Origin: Candidatus Nesterenkonia stercoripullorum | Lineage (GTDB): Bacteria; Actinomycetota; Actinomycetes; Actinomycetales; Micrococcaceae | Length of the DNA stretch: 8,287 bases | NCBI GenBank assembly: GCA_019114115.1 | Contig: DXGD01000330.1 | Span: 1 to 8,287 of the forward strand | Reading direction: 5' to 3' | Shown here: in pieces, positions 1 through 5,737 of the stretch | How positions within the stretch are numbered: the first letter of the stretch is position 1 | How the letters are laid out: every line of letters begins with the position of its first letter | Program-made: the position numbers and the translations under genes | The notes under the pieces: model-generated | What the model saw: only the letters and a program-made list of their open reading frames with translations | What the model was told of the DNA's origin: nothing | Database searches by the model: none

Positions 1-312
1 TCGGTCAACGCGGTCCTTCGCGCGGTACGGCCTGCTGGTGTGATCGTGCAGGTAGGGATGATGCCCGCGGAACCACGTCCTGTCGATCTCTCGCCGTTCA
101 TCTCCAAGGAGGTGCGCTACGTCGGGACCTTCCGATTCGCCGACGAGATCGACGGCGCTTTGAAGCTGCTCGCTGAGCGTCCAGGCATCGAGGGCGTGAT
201 CACCCATGAGCTTCCCCCGGAGGATCCGGCAGCGCTTTTCGCCGCCGCGCGCGACGCCGAGACGTCCGGCAAGGTGATCACTGCGCCCTGGAAGGACGCT
301 CCTGTGCGGTAG
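1..312 (+). CDS. Zinc-type alcohol/polyol dehydrogenase, L-idonate 5-dehydrogenase-like (C-terminal part)
   Basis: Only the last 103 residues are present; the reading frame is open from base 1, so the gene starts upstream. The visible part begins SVNAVLRAVRPAGVIVQVGM, which is the end of the Rossmann NAD(P)-binding domain of medium-chain dehydrogenases (the strand that follows the nucleotide-binding helix). It continues into the final catalytic-domain segment with KEVRYVGTFRF, ITHELP and SGKV, an arrangement I associate with L-idonate 5-dehydrogenase and related sorbitol/polyol dehydrogenases. Such enzymes are about 340 residues long and oxidise a sugar acid or polyol hydroxyl with NAD(P)+. 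The zinc ligands lie in the missing N-terminal part and cannot be checked. It is co-directional with the LacI regulator downstream but separated from it by a strong hairpin, so it may end an upstream sugar-acid operon. The family is fairly sure; the exact substrate is not. Confidence 0.8.
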   Translation, partial: SVNAVLRAVRPAGVIVQVGMMPAEPRPVDLSPFISKEVRYVGTFRFADEIDGALKLLAERPGIEGVITHELPPEDPAALFAAARDAETSGKVITAPWKDAPVR

Positions 313-341
313 TGTTGCACTTCACATGGTGCTCCAGGATC

Positions 342-370
342 CGGAGCCATCGCTGGCCGCGGTGGCTCCG
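342..370 (+). terminator. Strong hairpin after the dehydrogenase gene, possible terminator
   Basis: CGGAGCCA (342-349) pairs perfectly with TGGCTCCG (363-370). The stem extends inward through a T-G wobble and three more pairs, giving about 12 pairs closed by a five-base loop (354-358). It lies 29 bases after the dehydrogenase stop and 16 bases before the ribosome binding site of the LacI gene. The sequence after it (TTGTGTACAC) is not a clean T-run, so it is a weak candidate as a classical intrinsic terminator. It could instead be an mRNA-stabilising 3' structure or a leader structure for the regulator. The pairing is seen directly; the role is inferred. Confidence 0.45.
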
Positions 371-371
371 T

Positions 372-381
372 TGTGTACACA
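372..381. promoter_or_regulatory. Perfect 10-bp palindrome just upstream of the LacI gene
   Basis: TGTGTACACA reads the same on both strands. Allowing one mismatched pair, the symmetry reaches the flanking G at 370 and C at 383. It lies 17 bases before the LacI ATG and immediately after the hairpin, where an autoregulatory operator could sit. Its sequence does not closely match the palindromes upstream of pxpA, so it need not be bound by the same protein. Confidence 0.3.
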
Positions 382-398
382 GCGTGAGGAGAAAGTCC

Positions 399-1457
399 AT
401 GGCAGTTCCGGCCAGGCGAGTGCGTCGCCGTGTCACCATCACGGAGATCGCCCAGGCATGTGGAGTGGCGCCCTCAACAGTGTCGAGGGCGCTGTCGAAT
501 CCGAAACGGGTCAGTTCGGCGATGTACGAACGCATCGCTCGCAAGGCCAGGGAGATGGGCTACGAATCAGCGATGCTTCCCGATGCCGTCGACCGGATGT
601 CTGCCGGGACAATAGCACTGGTGCTGCCGAACCTGTCGAATCCCTTCAATCTGGATCTGATCAGAGGCTGCCAGGCTCAGGCGCAGGCCGCCGGGTTCCT
701 CTTTCTCCTCATGAGCACCGATGAGTCCGTCCACGTCGAGTCCACATGGCTGATGGAGCTCTCGCAGACCGTCGATGGCATCGTCCTGGGGTCACCGCGC
801 GGTGACGATGAAGTGCTGGGGGAGATCGCCGACAATATCCCGATCGTTACCGTGAACCGGGAAGTGCCGTCGCTCTCAGGGATAGTGATCGACACCCCCG
901 CAGGTTGCGCCCAAGCGCTGGACTACCTGGTCTCCCTGGGCCATCGGACGATCGCCTATGTCCGAGGCCCGGAAGGCTCCTGGACAGATCACTCCCGGCT
1001 GCAGGCCTTACGTGCGGCCGCAGAGCGCAAGGACGTCTCATTGATCCCGGTGGGTCACTTCCTGCCCTCGATGGCATCCGGGATCGCGGCGGCAGACGCC
1101 GTCGAGCTCACCGGTGCCACTGCCAGCATCTTCTTCAACGACACCCTGGCCATCGGTGCGCTGACTCGGTTCAAGCAGCGGGGGATCACGGTGCCGGGGG
1201 ATATGAGCGTCATCGGCTGTGACGACATCTTCGGCGCCTCGTTCTCCGATCCGCCCCTGACCACGGTGACGGCGTTCGGAGAGCGCGCCGGCCGTGCCGC
1301 GACGGACTTGCTGATCAGCCGTTTCAGCCAGCGCGACAAGGGGTACCGGGTGGACCATATTGCTACGCATCTGTCCGTCCGGGAGTCAGCCGGGCGGGAT
1401 ACCAGGGAGGGCTCCGTCGACGATGCAGCACAGCCGGCGCATGGGTCCATCAGTTGA
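399..1457 (+). CDS. LacI-family transcriptional regulator
   Basis: A 352-residue DNA-binding regulator. The N-terminal helix-turn-helix is at about residues 13-34 (TITEIAQACGVAPSTVSRAL), the classic LacI recognition unit. A periplasmic-binding-protein-like effector domain runs from about residue 71 (TIALVLPNLSNPFN) to about 330 and ends with the usual LSVRES strand. The ATG at 399 is chosen because GAGGAGA (386-392) lies at good spacing before it and the helix-turn-helix then starts at a normal position. The frame is open further upstream, from about 312, but that extension has no family-like sequence. The hinge segment at residues 56-68 (ESAMLPDAVDRMS) lacks the usual PNxxARxL pattern. The gene sits directly before the pxpABC block, whose upstream region carries palindromes, so it is probably the local regulator, with a small-molecule inducer from the pathway. 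Family is certain; ligand unknown. Confidence 0.95.
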   Translation: MAVPARRVRRRVTITEIAQACGVAPSTVSRALSNPKRVSSAMYERIARKAREMGYESAMLPDAVDRMSAGTIALVLPNLSNPFNLDLIRGCQAQAQAAGFLFLLMSTDESVHVESTWLMELSQTVDGIVLGSPRGDDEVLGEIADNIPIVTVNREVPSLSGIVIDTPAGCAQALDYLVSLGHRTIAYVRGPEGSWTDHSRLQALRAAAERKDVSLIPVGHFLPSMASGIAAADAVELTGATASIFFNDTLAIGALTRFKQRGITVPGDMSVIGCDDIFGASFSDPPLTTVTAFGERAGRAATDLLISRFSQRDKGYRVDHIATHLSVRESAGRDTREGSVDDAAQPAHGSIS

Positions 1458-1478
1458 TGTCTGCAATTCTCGTGCCAT

Positions 1479-1491
1479 CATCAGACTGATG
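1479..1491. promoter_or_regulatory. Perfect 13-bp palindrome (6+1+6), candidate operator 1
   Basis: CATCAG-A-CTGATG forms a perfect inverted repeat around A1485, 22 bases after the LacI stop. An overlapping 8-bp palindrome, GATGCATC, follows at 1488-1495. In RNA it would be a weak hairpin without a T-run, so a protein binding site is as plausible as a terminator. Its centre is 54 bp from the centre of the odd palindrome GTTGC-A-GCAAC (A1539), close to five helical turns, which would suit paired operators. Role inferred only from symmetry and position. Confidence 0.35.
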
Positions 1492-1506
1492 CATCGGCTC
1501 TGAGCC

Positions 1507-1521
1507 ACGTTTTGGCAACGT
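1507..1521. promoter_or_regulatory. Inverted repeat ACGTT-5-AACGT with TTGGCA direct repeats
   Basis: ACGTT (1507-1511) and AACGT (1517-1521) are inverted around TTGGC. TTGGCA occurs at 1512-1517 and again at 1523-1528, exactly 11 bp apart, roughly one helical turn. TTGGCA also resembles a bacterial -35 hexamer, but I find no convincing -10 at 16-18 bp from either copy. This may be a second operator half-site region or part of the promoter. Confidence 0.3.
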
Positions 1522-1524
1522 CTT

Positions 1525-1550
1525 GGCACAGGTGTTGCAGCAACTGTGCC
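1525..1550. promoter_or_regulatory. 26-bp near-perfect palindrome, best candidate operator of the pxp operon
   Basis: GGCACAG (1525-1531) and CTGTGCC (1544-1550) are perfect inverted arms. The interior keeps symmetry at TG/CA and the central TGCA, so 22 of 26 positions are symmetric about 1537.5. Nested in it is an odd palindrome, GTTGC-A-GCAAC (1534-1544). It lies 63-88 bp upstream of the pxpA start. The likely binder is the adjacent LacI-family protein, whose family recognises such symmetric sites. A possible -10 hexamer, TAGGGT (1583-1588), lies downstream but has no good -35 partner, so the promoter is not firmly placed. The symmetry is direct observation; the binder is inference. Confidence 0.5.
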
Positions 1551-1612
1551 GACGCGGAATGCTGGTAGTCGTCATCACACCATAGGGTTTCTAGCTAAGG
1601 GGGACAGGCCGC

Positions 1613-2389
1613 ATGAGCCTCACCATTGACCTCGTCGCAGATCTCGGGGAGGGCTTCGGCAGCTGGACGATGGGAGATGACGCAGCCCTCCTGGACGTGC
1701 TGAGTTCGGCGAACATCGCCTGTGGATTTCATGCGGGGGACCCCCGCATCATGGACGACACCGTCGCAGGCTGTGCACGCCGCGGGGTCAATATCGGCGC
1801 GCATCCAAGCTTCCCTGACCTCGTGGGCTTCGGCCGGCGCGCAATAGAGGCCTCAGCAGAGGAAGTTCGCACCGATGTGATCTACCAGCTGGGCGCTCTG
1901 CAGGCGTTTGCGGCGGCCCATGGTCAGCGAGTCGCGCACCTGGCGCCCCACGGCAGGCTCGGCAATCTGGTGGCCGTGCGCGAGGACTATGCCGCAGCGG
2001 TGGTAGATGCCGTGCGGCAGGTCGATGATCAGCTCATCATCCTCGCCCAGGACGGTCAGCTCGCCGAGCAGTCGCGCAGCGCGGGACTGGCCGTAGGCAT
2101 CGTCGGCATTGCGGACCGCGCCTATCAGAACGACGGCACGCTCGTTCCGCGATCTCAACCCGGTGCGGTCATCTCCGCGGCTGATGAGATCGCTCGCCGT
2201 GCGGTGCGCATGGTCCGCGACGGCGTCGTCGAGAGCGTGGACGGTGCGGACATCCCGGTGCGCGCGGACACCATCCTCCTGCACGGTGACTCCGCCGAAG
2301 CGGTTGTGACCTCGCGCACGGTCCGGGCTGAGCTGGAGGGCGCGGGAGTTGAGATCAGGCCCCTCGACGCGACGCAGCTGCGCTCATGA
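1613..2389 (+). CDS. pxpA: LamB/YcsF family protein, 5-oxoprolinase subunit A-like
   Basis: A 258-residue protein of the LamB/YcsF family, normal length. In the known PxpABC complex this subunit takes part in ATP-dependent opening of 5-oxoproline (pyroglutamate) to glutamate in the cytosol. Family motifs seen are ADLGEGFG (residues 9-16), GDDAALL (21-27), NIACGFHAGDP (34-44), GAHPSFPD (62-69), ADRAYQNDGTLVPR (167-180) and LLHGD (222-226). The ATG at 1613 follows a strong ribosome binding site, AAGGGGGA (1597-1604). The segment LAPHGRLGN (110-118) replaces what I recall as VKPHGALYN in the family, losing the lysine and tyrosine, and GIADR (165-169) replaces EVFADR. The gene overlaps pxpB by ATGA. 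It opens the putative operon and carries the operator-like region upstream. Family membership is secure; activity on 5-oxoproline itself is uncertain, and a related lactam is possible. Confidence 0.9.
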   Translation: MSLTIDLVADLGEGFGSWTMGDDAALLDVLSSANIACGFHAGDPRIMDDTVAGCARRGVNIGAHPSFPDLVGFGRRAIEASAEEVRTDVIYQLGALQAFAAAHGQRVAHLAPHGRLGNLVAVREDYAAAVVDAVRQVDDQLIILAQDGQLAEQSRSAGLAVGIVGIADRAYQNDGTLVPRSQPGAVISAADEIARRAVRMVRDGVVESVDGADIPVRADTILLHGDSAEAVVTSRTVRAELEGAGVEIRPLDATQLRS

Positions 2390-3147
2390 GTTCCACCGCA
2401 GCGAAGGCCTCCCCAGTCCACGCTGAGATCACCGCCGTCGGCGAGTCCGCGGTCCGCGTAGAAGGTCGCACCGGCTGCTCTGAACGGGATTGGCTGCTGG
2501 CTCATCAGCTCGCCGCGCATCTCCACGCCGGAGAATCCGCGATCTACACCGGAGCGCTCCCGACATATGAATCGGTGCTGGTGGAGTTCGACGCCGTCGC
2601 CACAGACATCGACAGCGTGATCGCCGACCTCACCGCGGCTCTGCCGACGCTCGATCTCGACGAGCCTCTGCTCGCGGACCCGCAGCATTTTCACGTGCCG
2701 GTGCTGTATGGCGCTCCAGGCAGATCGCAGGAGCATGAGCCAGGCCCGGACATGACCCGCGTGGCCGAGCTGACGGGGCTCTCCGTGGAGGAGCTGATCG
2801 CCCGGCACAGCGAGCCGAGGTACGTGGTGCGCTGCCTGGGCGCCCCAGGCGGTTCGCCCATGCTCGATGGCCCTCAGCTGCCTGTCACGGTGCCGAGGCT
2901 TCCCAGTCCGCGTCCCAGCGTGCCGCAGGGTGCGGTGTCGCTTGCCGGAAGGCAGGCCACCATCACACCGGCGACGGCGCCCGGGGGCTGGTGCGTGATC
3001 GGCCAGACTCCGTTGCGGGTTCTCGACCTCGACAGTGACTCCCTGGTGCCGTACCGGCCGGGAGACACTCTTGAGTTCTACCCCATCGGGCCCCACGAGT
3101 TCAGGGAGCTTGAGGGCCAGTCCATGGTTTCGGGGGTGAGGTCGTGA
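2386..3147 (+). CDS. pxpB: KipI/allophanate hydrolase subunit 1 family protein, 5-oxoprolinase subunit B-like
   Basis: A 253-residue protein of the KipI (AHS1, CT_C_D) family, homologous to half of the carboxyltransferase domain of urea carboxylase. In PxpABC it pairs with PxpC. Recognisable segments are VPVLYG (104-109), EPGPDMTRVAELTGLSVEELIARH (118-141, matching the family's GPDL...VA...GLS.EE.I..H), VPQGAVSLAGRQ (179-190) and PGGWCVIGQTP (199-209), with PGD near 225-227. It differs from the family where GFxPGFxYL is expected, reading LGAPGGSPML (151-160), and it has about eight extra residues between YG and GPD. Its ATG overlaps the pxpA stop (ATGA), there is no strong ribosome binding site, and translation is probably coupled. 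Older names call this a kinase (KipA/Sda) inhibitor, a label derived from Bacillus sporulation work and unlikely here. Confidence 0.9.
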   Translation: MSSTAAKASPVHAEITAVGESAVRVEGRTGCSERDWLLAHQLAAHLHAGESAIYTGALPTYESVLVEFDAVATDIDSVIADLTAALPTLDLDEPLLADPQHFHVPVLYGAPGRSQEHEPGPDMTRVAELTGLSVEELIARHSEPRYVVRCLGAPGGSPMLDGPQLPVTVPRLPSPRPSVPQGAVSLAGRQATITPATAPGGWCVIGQTPLRVLDLDSDSLVPYRPGDTLEFYPIGPHEFRELEGQSMVSGVRS

Positions 3148-4169
3148 GCGGTTCATGGGATGTCCACCACGCGCCGATGGCGGTTGTCACGGATCTCGGC
3201 AGGCTGCGCGGCCCGCGTTTCGGACTGCCGGTCAACGGGGCGCTGGACCAGTATTCGGCCCGCGCTGCGAACATCTTGGTCGGCAATCACGAAGCGGATC
3301 CGCTCATCGAAGTCACCGCCTTCGACGCCGAATTCTCCCCCAGCGTCGACGTCGTCGTCGCGGTGACCGGTGCGGAGGTCGAGCTTCGCGTCGGCGGGCT
3401 CGAGCGGCCCAGCTGGGAGCCCGTGACAGTGCGGGCCGGTGAGAGACTTCAGCTGCAGGAGATCACTGCGGGCATGCGCTGCTACGTCGCGGTCCACGGA
3501 TCATTCGACGTGCCCTACCTGCTCGGCAGCTGTGCTCCGGATAGTGGCGTCGGTTTCAGCGCGATGCTGAGCCCTTCGACAGGTGTCCCGCTGAGATCTA
3601 GAGGCCCCGCCCCAGTCAGCGACTTCTGGGGGATATCCCTGTTCAACCTGCAGGCGCTGAGACCCCGTGTCGAGGAGGGGGCTCCCGTCGACGTCATCGA
3701 CGGGCCCGATAGTGAGGAGTTCAAAGGGACTGCTCAACGGCTCTTCGCTCAGCCGTACACGGTATCCGAGCGGAGCAACCACGTGGGCCTGCGCATGCAC
3801 GGCGGGGCACTGCCCGCCCGCATCTCCACAGAGGAGAAAATCTCCCGTGGGGTGCCCATCGGCGCGGTCGAGGTGCCACCCGGCGACGAGCTGCTGGTTC
3901 TGCATCGTGGCCGCGGCGTCACTGCCGGCTACCCCGTGCTCGGGGTGGTGACGTCGACGTCGCTGGACACGCTCGGTCAGGTCCGCCCCGGTCAGGAGAT
4001 CGAATTCCGGCCAGTCGAGATAGCGCAGGCACGGCAGGACGCCCGGGCATGGCGTGCCGAACTCGACGCATTGCGTCAGCGAACCGCCACGGCATTCGAC
4101 AGCCTGGGCCTCGGCGAGCAGTATCGGCACGTCGATCACCGGCGGAGTCTCACCAGGGCAACCGGGTGA
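3144..4169 (+). CDS. pxpC: KipA/allophanate hydrolase subunit 2 family protein, 5-oxoprolinase subunit C-like
   Basis: A 341-residue AHS2/CT_A_B family protein, the usual partner of PxpB and homologous to the other half of the urea carboxylase carboxyltransferase domain. The start GTG overlaps the pxpB stop (GTGA), with a G-rich stretch, GGGGGTGAGG, just before it. Seen motifs are TDLGRLRGPRFGLPVNGALDQ near 16-36, SARAANILVGN (38-48), YVAVHGSFDVPYLLGS (114-129), YTVSERSNHVGLR (205-217) and AGYPVLG (261-267), ending with RPGQEIEFRPV (281-291). Departures from the family as I know it are CAPDS for SRST after LGS, SNHVG for SDRMG, and GVTAGYP for QTTGGYP. About 50 residues follow the core, with heptad-like charged sequence (residues 292-341). 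Annotation pipelines often name this family biotin-dependent carboxyltransferase by homology. Family secure; chemistry and substrate uncertain. Confidence 0.88.
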   Translation: MSGSWDVHHAPMAVVTDLGRLRGPRFGLPVNGALDQYSARAANILVGNHEADPLIEVTAFDAEFSPSVDVVVAVTGAEVELRVGGLERPSWEPVTVRAGERLQLQEITAGMRCYVAVHGSFDVPYLLGSCAPDSGVGFSAMLSPSTGVPLRSRGPAPVSDFWGISLFNLQALRPRVEEGAPVDVIDGPDSEEFKGTAQRLFAQPYTVSERSNHVGLRMHGGALPARISTEEKISRGVPIGAVEVPPGDELLVLHRGRGVTAGYPVLGVVTSTSLDTLGQVRPGQEIEFRPVEIAQARQDARAWRAELDALRQRTATAFDSLGLGEQYRHVDHRRSLTRATG

Positions 4170-4173
4170 CATG

Positions 4174-4186
4174 GCCGCGCTGCGGC
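4174..4186 (+). other. Small GC hairpin between pxpC and the SDR gene
   Basis: GCCGC (4174-4178) and GCGGC (4182-4186) are inverted around GCT, four bases after the pxpC stop. No T-run follows, so it is not a convincing terminator. It may tune mRNA stability between the two gene blocks. The rest of the 69-bp gap holds the ribosome binding site TAAGGA (4224-4229) and no clear promoter. Confidence 0.25.
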
Positions 4187-4238
4187 AGAACACTTCGCTT
4201 CTATCAGTACACGCGATCACGAGTAAGGACTCCACAGA

Positions 4239-4994
4239 ATGGCGTATGAAGACTACAAGACCGCACTTGTCACAGGTGCCTCGACAGGCATGGGGGAAGC
4301 GACGGTGCGCATGCTCACTGAGCGCGGCATAACCGTCCATGCAGTAGCCCGTGACAAGGCCCGGCTTCAAGCACTCGCCGACGAGACCGGGGCGATCCCG
4401 CACGCCGTCGACCTTTCTGACACCGCGGCGGTGGAAGCCGAAGTGGGCGGTCTGACGATCGACATCCTGGTCAACAACGCCGGAGTCAGCCGGCAGGGCA
4501 ACGTCCTGAGCTCCACCCGAGAAGATCTCGACGATATGGTCGACGTCAATGTTCGCGCTGTCCTTCAGTTGATCCGCATTTTCCTCCCGGGCATGGTCGA
4601 GCGCGACTGCGGGCACATCGTGAACATCTCCAGCATCGCCGGTCTCTACAACTTCTTCGGACACACGGCCTATCACGCGACCAAGGCCGCGGTGCATCAG
4701 ATTTCGCGGCAGATCCGCAATGACACTGTCGGCAAGCGCATTCGCGTCACCGAGATTGCCCCCGGCCGGGTCGAGACCGAGATCTTCGGCAGGAATCTCG
4801 GAGGAACCCCCGAGGCCATGGACGAAGCGTGGCAGACGTTCTATGAGGGCTACGAGTCGCTGAAGACGGAAGACATCGTCTCGGCCATCGACTTCGCGCT
4901 CTCAGCCGCACGCCACGCCAATATGGGGCTGATCGAGATCATGCCCACCTTCCAGGTCCCCGGCGGACTGACCTTTGACAGGAGAGATGCATGA
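4239..4994 (+). CDS. Short-chain dehydrogenase/reductase, YdfG-like 3-hydroxy acid dehydrogenase
   Basis: A 251-residue classical SDR with the complete active site. The cofactor loop is TGASTGMG (12-19), NNAG is at 79-82, Asn104 lies in DVN, Ser132 in the NISS segment, and Tyr145 and Lys149 in YHATK. Arg38 after the second strand favours NADP(H). Sequence around LPGMVER (116-122), IRVTEIAPGRVETEIF (168-183) and the C-terminal HANMGLIEIMP (226-236) resembles E. coli YdfG, an NADP-dependent dehydrogenase of serine and other 3-hydroxy acids such as 3-hydroxyisobutyrate and 3-hydroxypropionate. The ATG at 4239 has the ribosome binding site TAAGGA nine bases before it. The gene overlaps the aldolase-like gene by ATGA. 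Its role here is probably oxidation or reduction of a hydroxy-acid or semialdehyde intermediate. Family is certain; the YdfG-type substrate is inferred from resemblance. Confidence 0.9.
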   Translation: MAYEDYKTALVTGASTGMGEATVRMLTERGITVHAVARDKARLQALADETGAIPHAVDLSDTAAVEAEVGGLTIDILVNNAGVSRQGNVLSSTREDLDDMVDVNVRAVLQLIRIFLPGMVERDCGHIVNISSIAGLYNFFGHTAYHATKAAVHQISRQIRNDTVGKRIRVTEIAPGRVETEIFGRNLGGTPEAMDEAWQTFYEGYESLKTEDIVSAIDFALSAARHANMGLIEIMPTFQVPGGLTFDRRDA

Positions 4995-5737
4995 GCGTCG
5001 ACAGCACAGCCCCAGCCATCACCGCGCCCCCGCACGTCACGACGAAGATCGAACGGGCTTCGCCGGAGGCCTTGCGTGCACTCGGCGCCTACGGCTCCGC
5101 GAGCATCCACGAGGCGCAAGGCCGACTGGGCGCAGTGGACGCCGGCATCAAGCCCATCGATGATTCGATGCACTTCGCCGGCTCCGCATTCACCGTGGTC
5201 TGCGCACCGCGGGACAATCTGATGCTTCAGGTGGCCATCCATTACGCACGGCCTGGAGACGTCCTGATCGTCGCGGCGGCTGGCATGGAGCAGGCCGGTA
5301 CTTTCGGCGATGTTCTGGGGAACGCGGCGAAAGCCAAAGGGATCTCCGCAGTCGTGACCGACAGCGGGGTCCGAGACACAGCCCAGCTGCGTGCCCTCGG
5401 GCTTCCGGTCTTCTCCGGCAGTGTTTGCATCACCGGAACCGTCAAGGAGACGCTTGGGCCGATCAACCAGCCGGTGGTCTTCGGCGGGCAGCTCATCCAT
5501 CCTGGTGATGCGATCGTCGGCGACGCCGACGGCGTCGTCGTGGTGGAGCGGGACCGCATCGAGACCGTCACCGAACTGTCACGGCAGCGTGAGGAGCATG
5601 AAGACCGGCTGATCGAGCAGTACAAGGCCGGTGGTACGACCATCGACCTGTGTGGACTCCACGAAAAGCTCCGTGCCAAGGGGCTCACCACTGACCTCGA
5701 CGACGAAGACCCCGAGCAGGGATTGGGAGCGGCATAA
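4991..5737 (+). CDS. RraA/HMG-CHA aldolase family protein
   Basis: A 248-residue protein of the RraA-like fold that includes 4-hydroxy-4-methyl-2-oxoglutarate (HMG) and 4-carboxy-4-hydroxy-2-oxoadipate (CHA) aldolases. These are divalent-metal enzymes that split such diacids to pyruvate plus pyruvate or oxaloacetate, and they can decarboxylate oxaloacetate. Key features are GDVLGNAAKAKG (106-117), VVTDSGVRDTAQL (121-133) with the Arg128-Asp129 pair used for pyruvate and metal binding, and HPGDAIVGDADGVVVV (170-185). The C-terminal REEHEDR (200-206) and YKAGGTTIDLCGLHEKL (211-227) resemble the tail of true aldolases and are longer than the RNase E inhibitor RraA of E. coli (about 160 residues). 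The ATG at 4991 is preceded by AGGAGA (4980-4985); an ATG at 4987 is out of frame. The gene shares one base with the aminotransferase start (TAATG). Aldolase is preferred over RraA regulator; substrate unknown. Confidence 0.85.
   Translation: MSVDSTAPAITAPPHVTTKIERASPEALRALGAYGSASIHEAQGRLGAVDAGIKPIDDSMHFAGSAFTVVCAPRDNLMLQVAIHYARPGDVLIVAAAGMEQAGTFGDVLGNAAKAKGISAVVTDSGVRDTAQLRALGLPVFSGSVCITGTVKETLGPINQPVVFGGQLIHPGDAIVGDADGVVVVERDRIETVTELSRQREEHEDRLIEQYKAGGTTIDLCGLHEKLRAKGLTTDLDDEDPEQGLGAA

Noticed and set aside
312..319. GTGTTGCA shared with 1532-1539 inside the large palindrome, as a common regulator site
   Set aside because: An eight-base match between two short regions is easily due to chance, and the copy at 312 lacks the inverted partner arm.
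312..398. Upstream extension of the LacI regulator starting near 312
   Set aside because: The added residues are unlike any LacI N-terminus and would be coded by the hairpin and palindrome region; the ATG at 399 has a good ribosome binding site.
1583..1588. TAGGGT as the -10 box of the pxpA promoter
   Set aside because: It fits the key T, A and final T positions, but no acceptable -35 hexamer lies 16-18 bp upstream, so I do not list it as a promoter.
2155..3156. Open frame on the - strand (about 333 codons) opposite pxpA and pxpB
   Set aside because: No recognisable domain, no ribosome binding site worth noting, and fully overlapped by two recognised genes.
3501..4697. Long open frame on the - strand (about 398 codons) opposite pxpC and the SDR gene
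   Set aside because: It spans two genes with strong family motifs and their gap, its translation resembles no protein family I know, and such antisense frames are common in GC-rich DNA.
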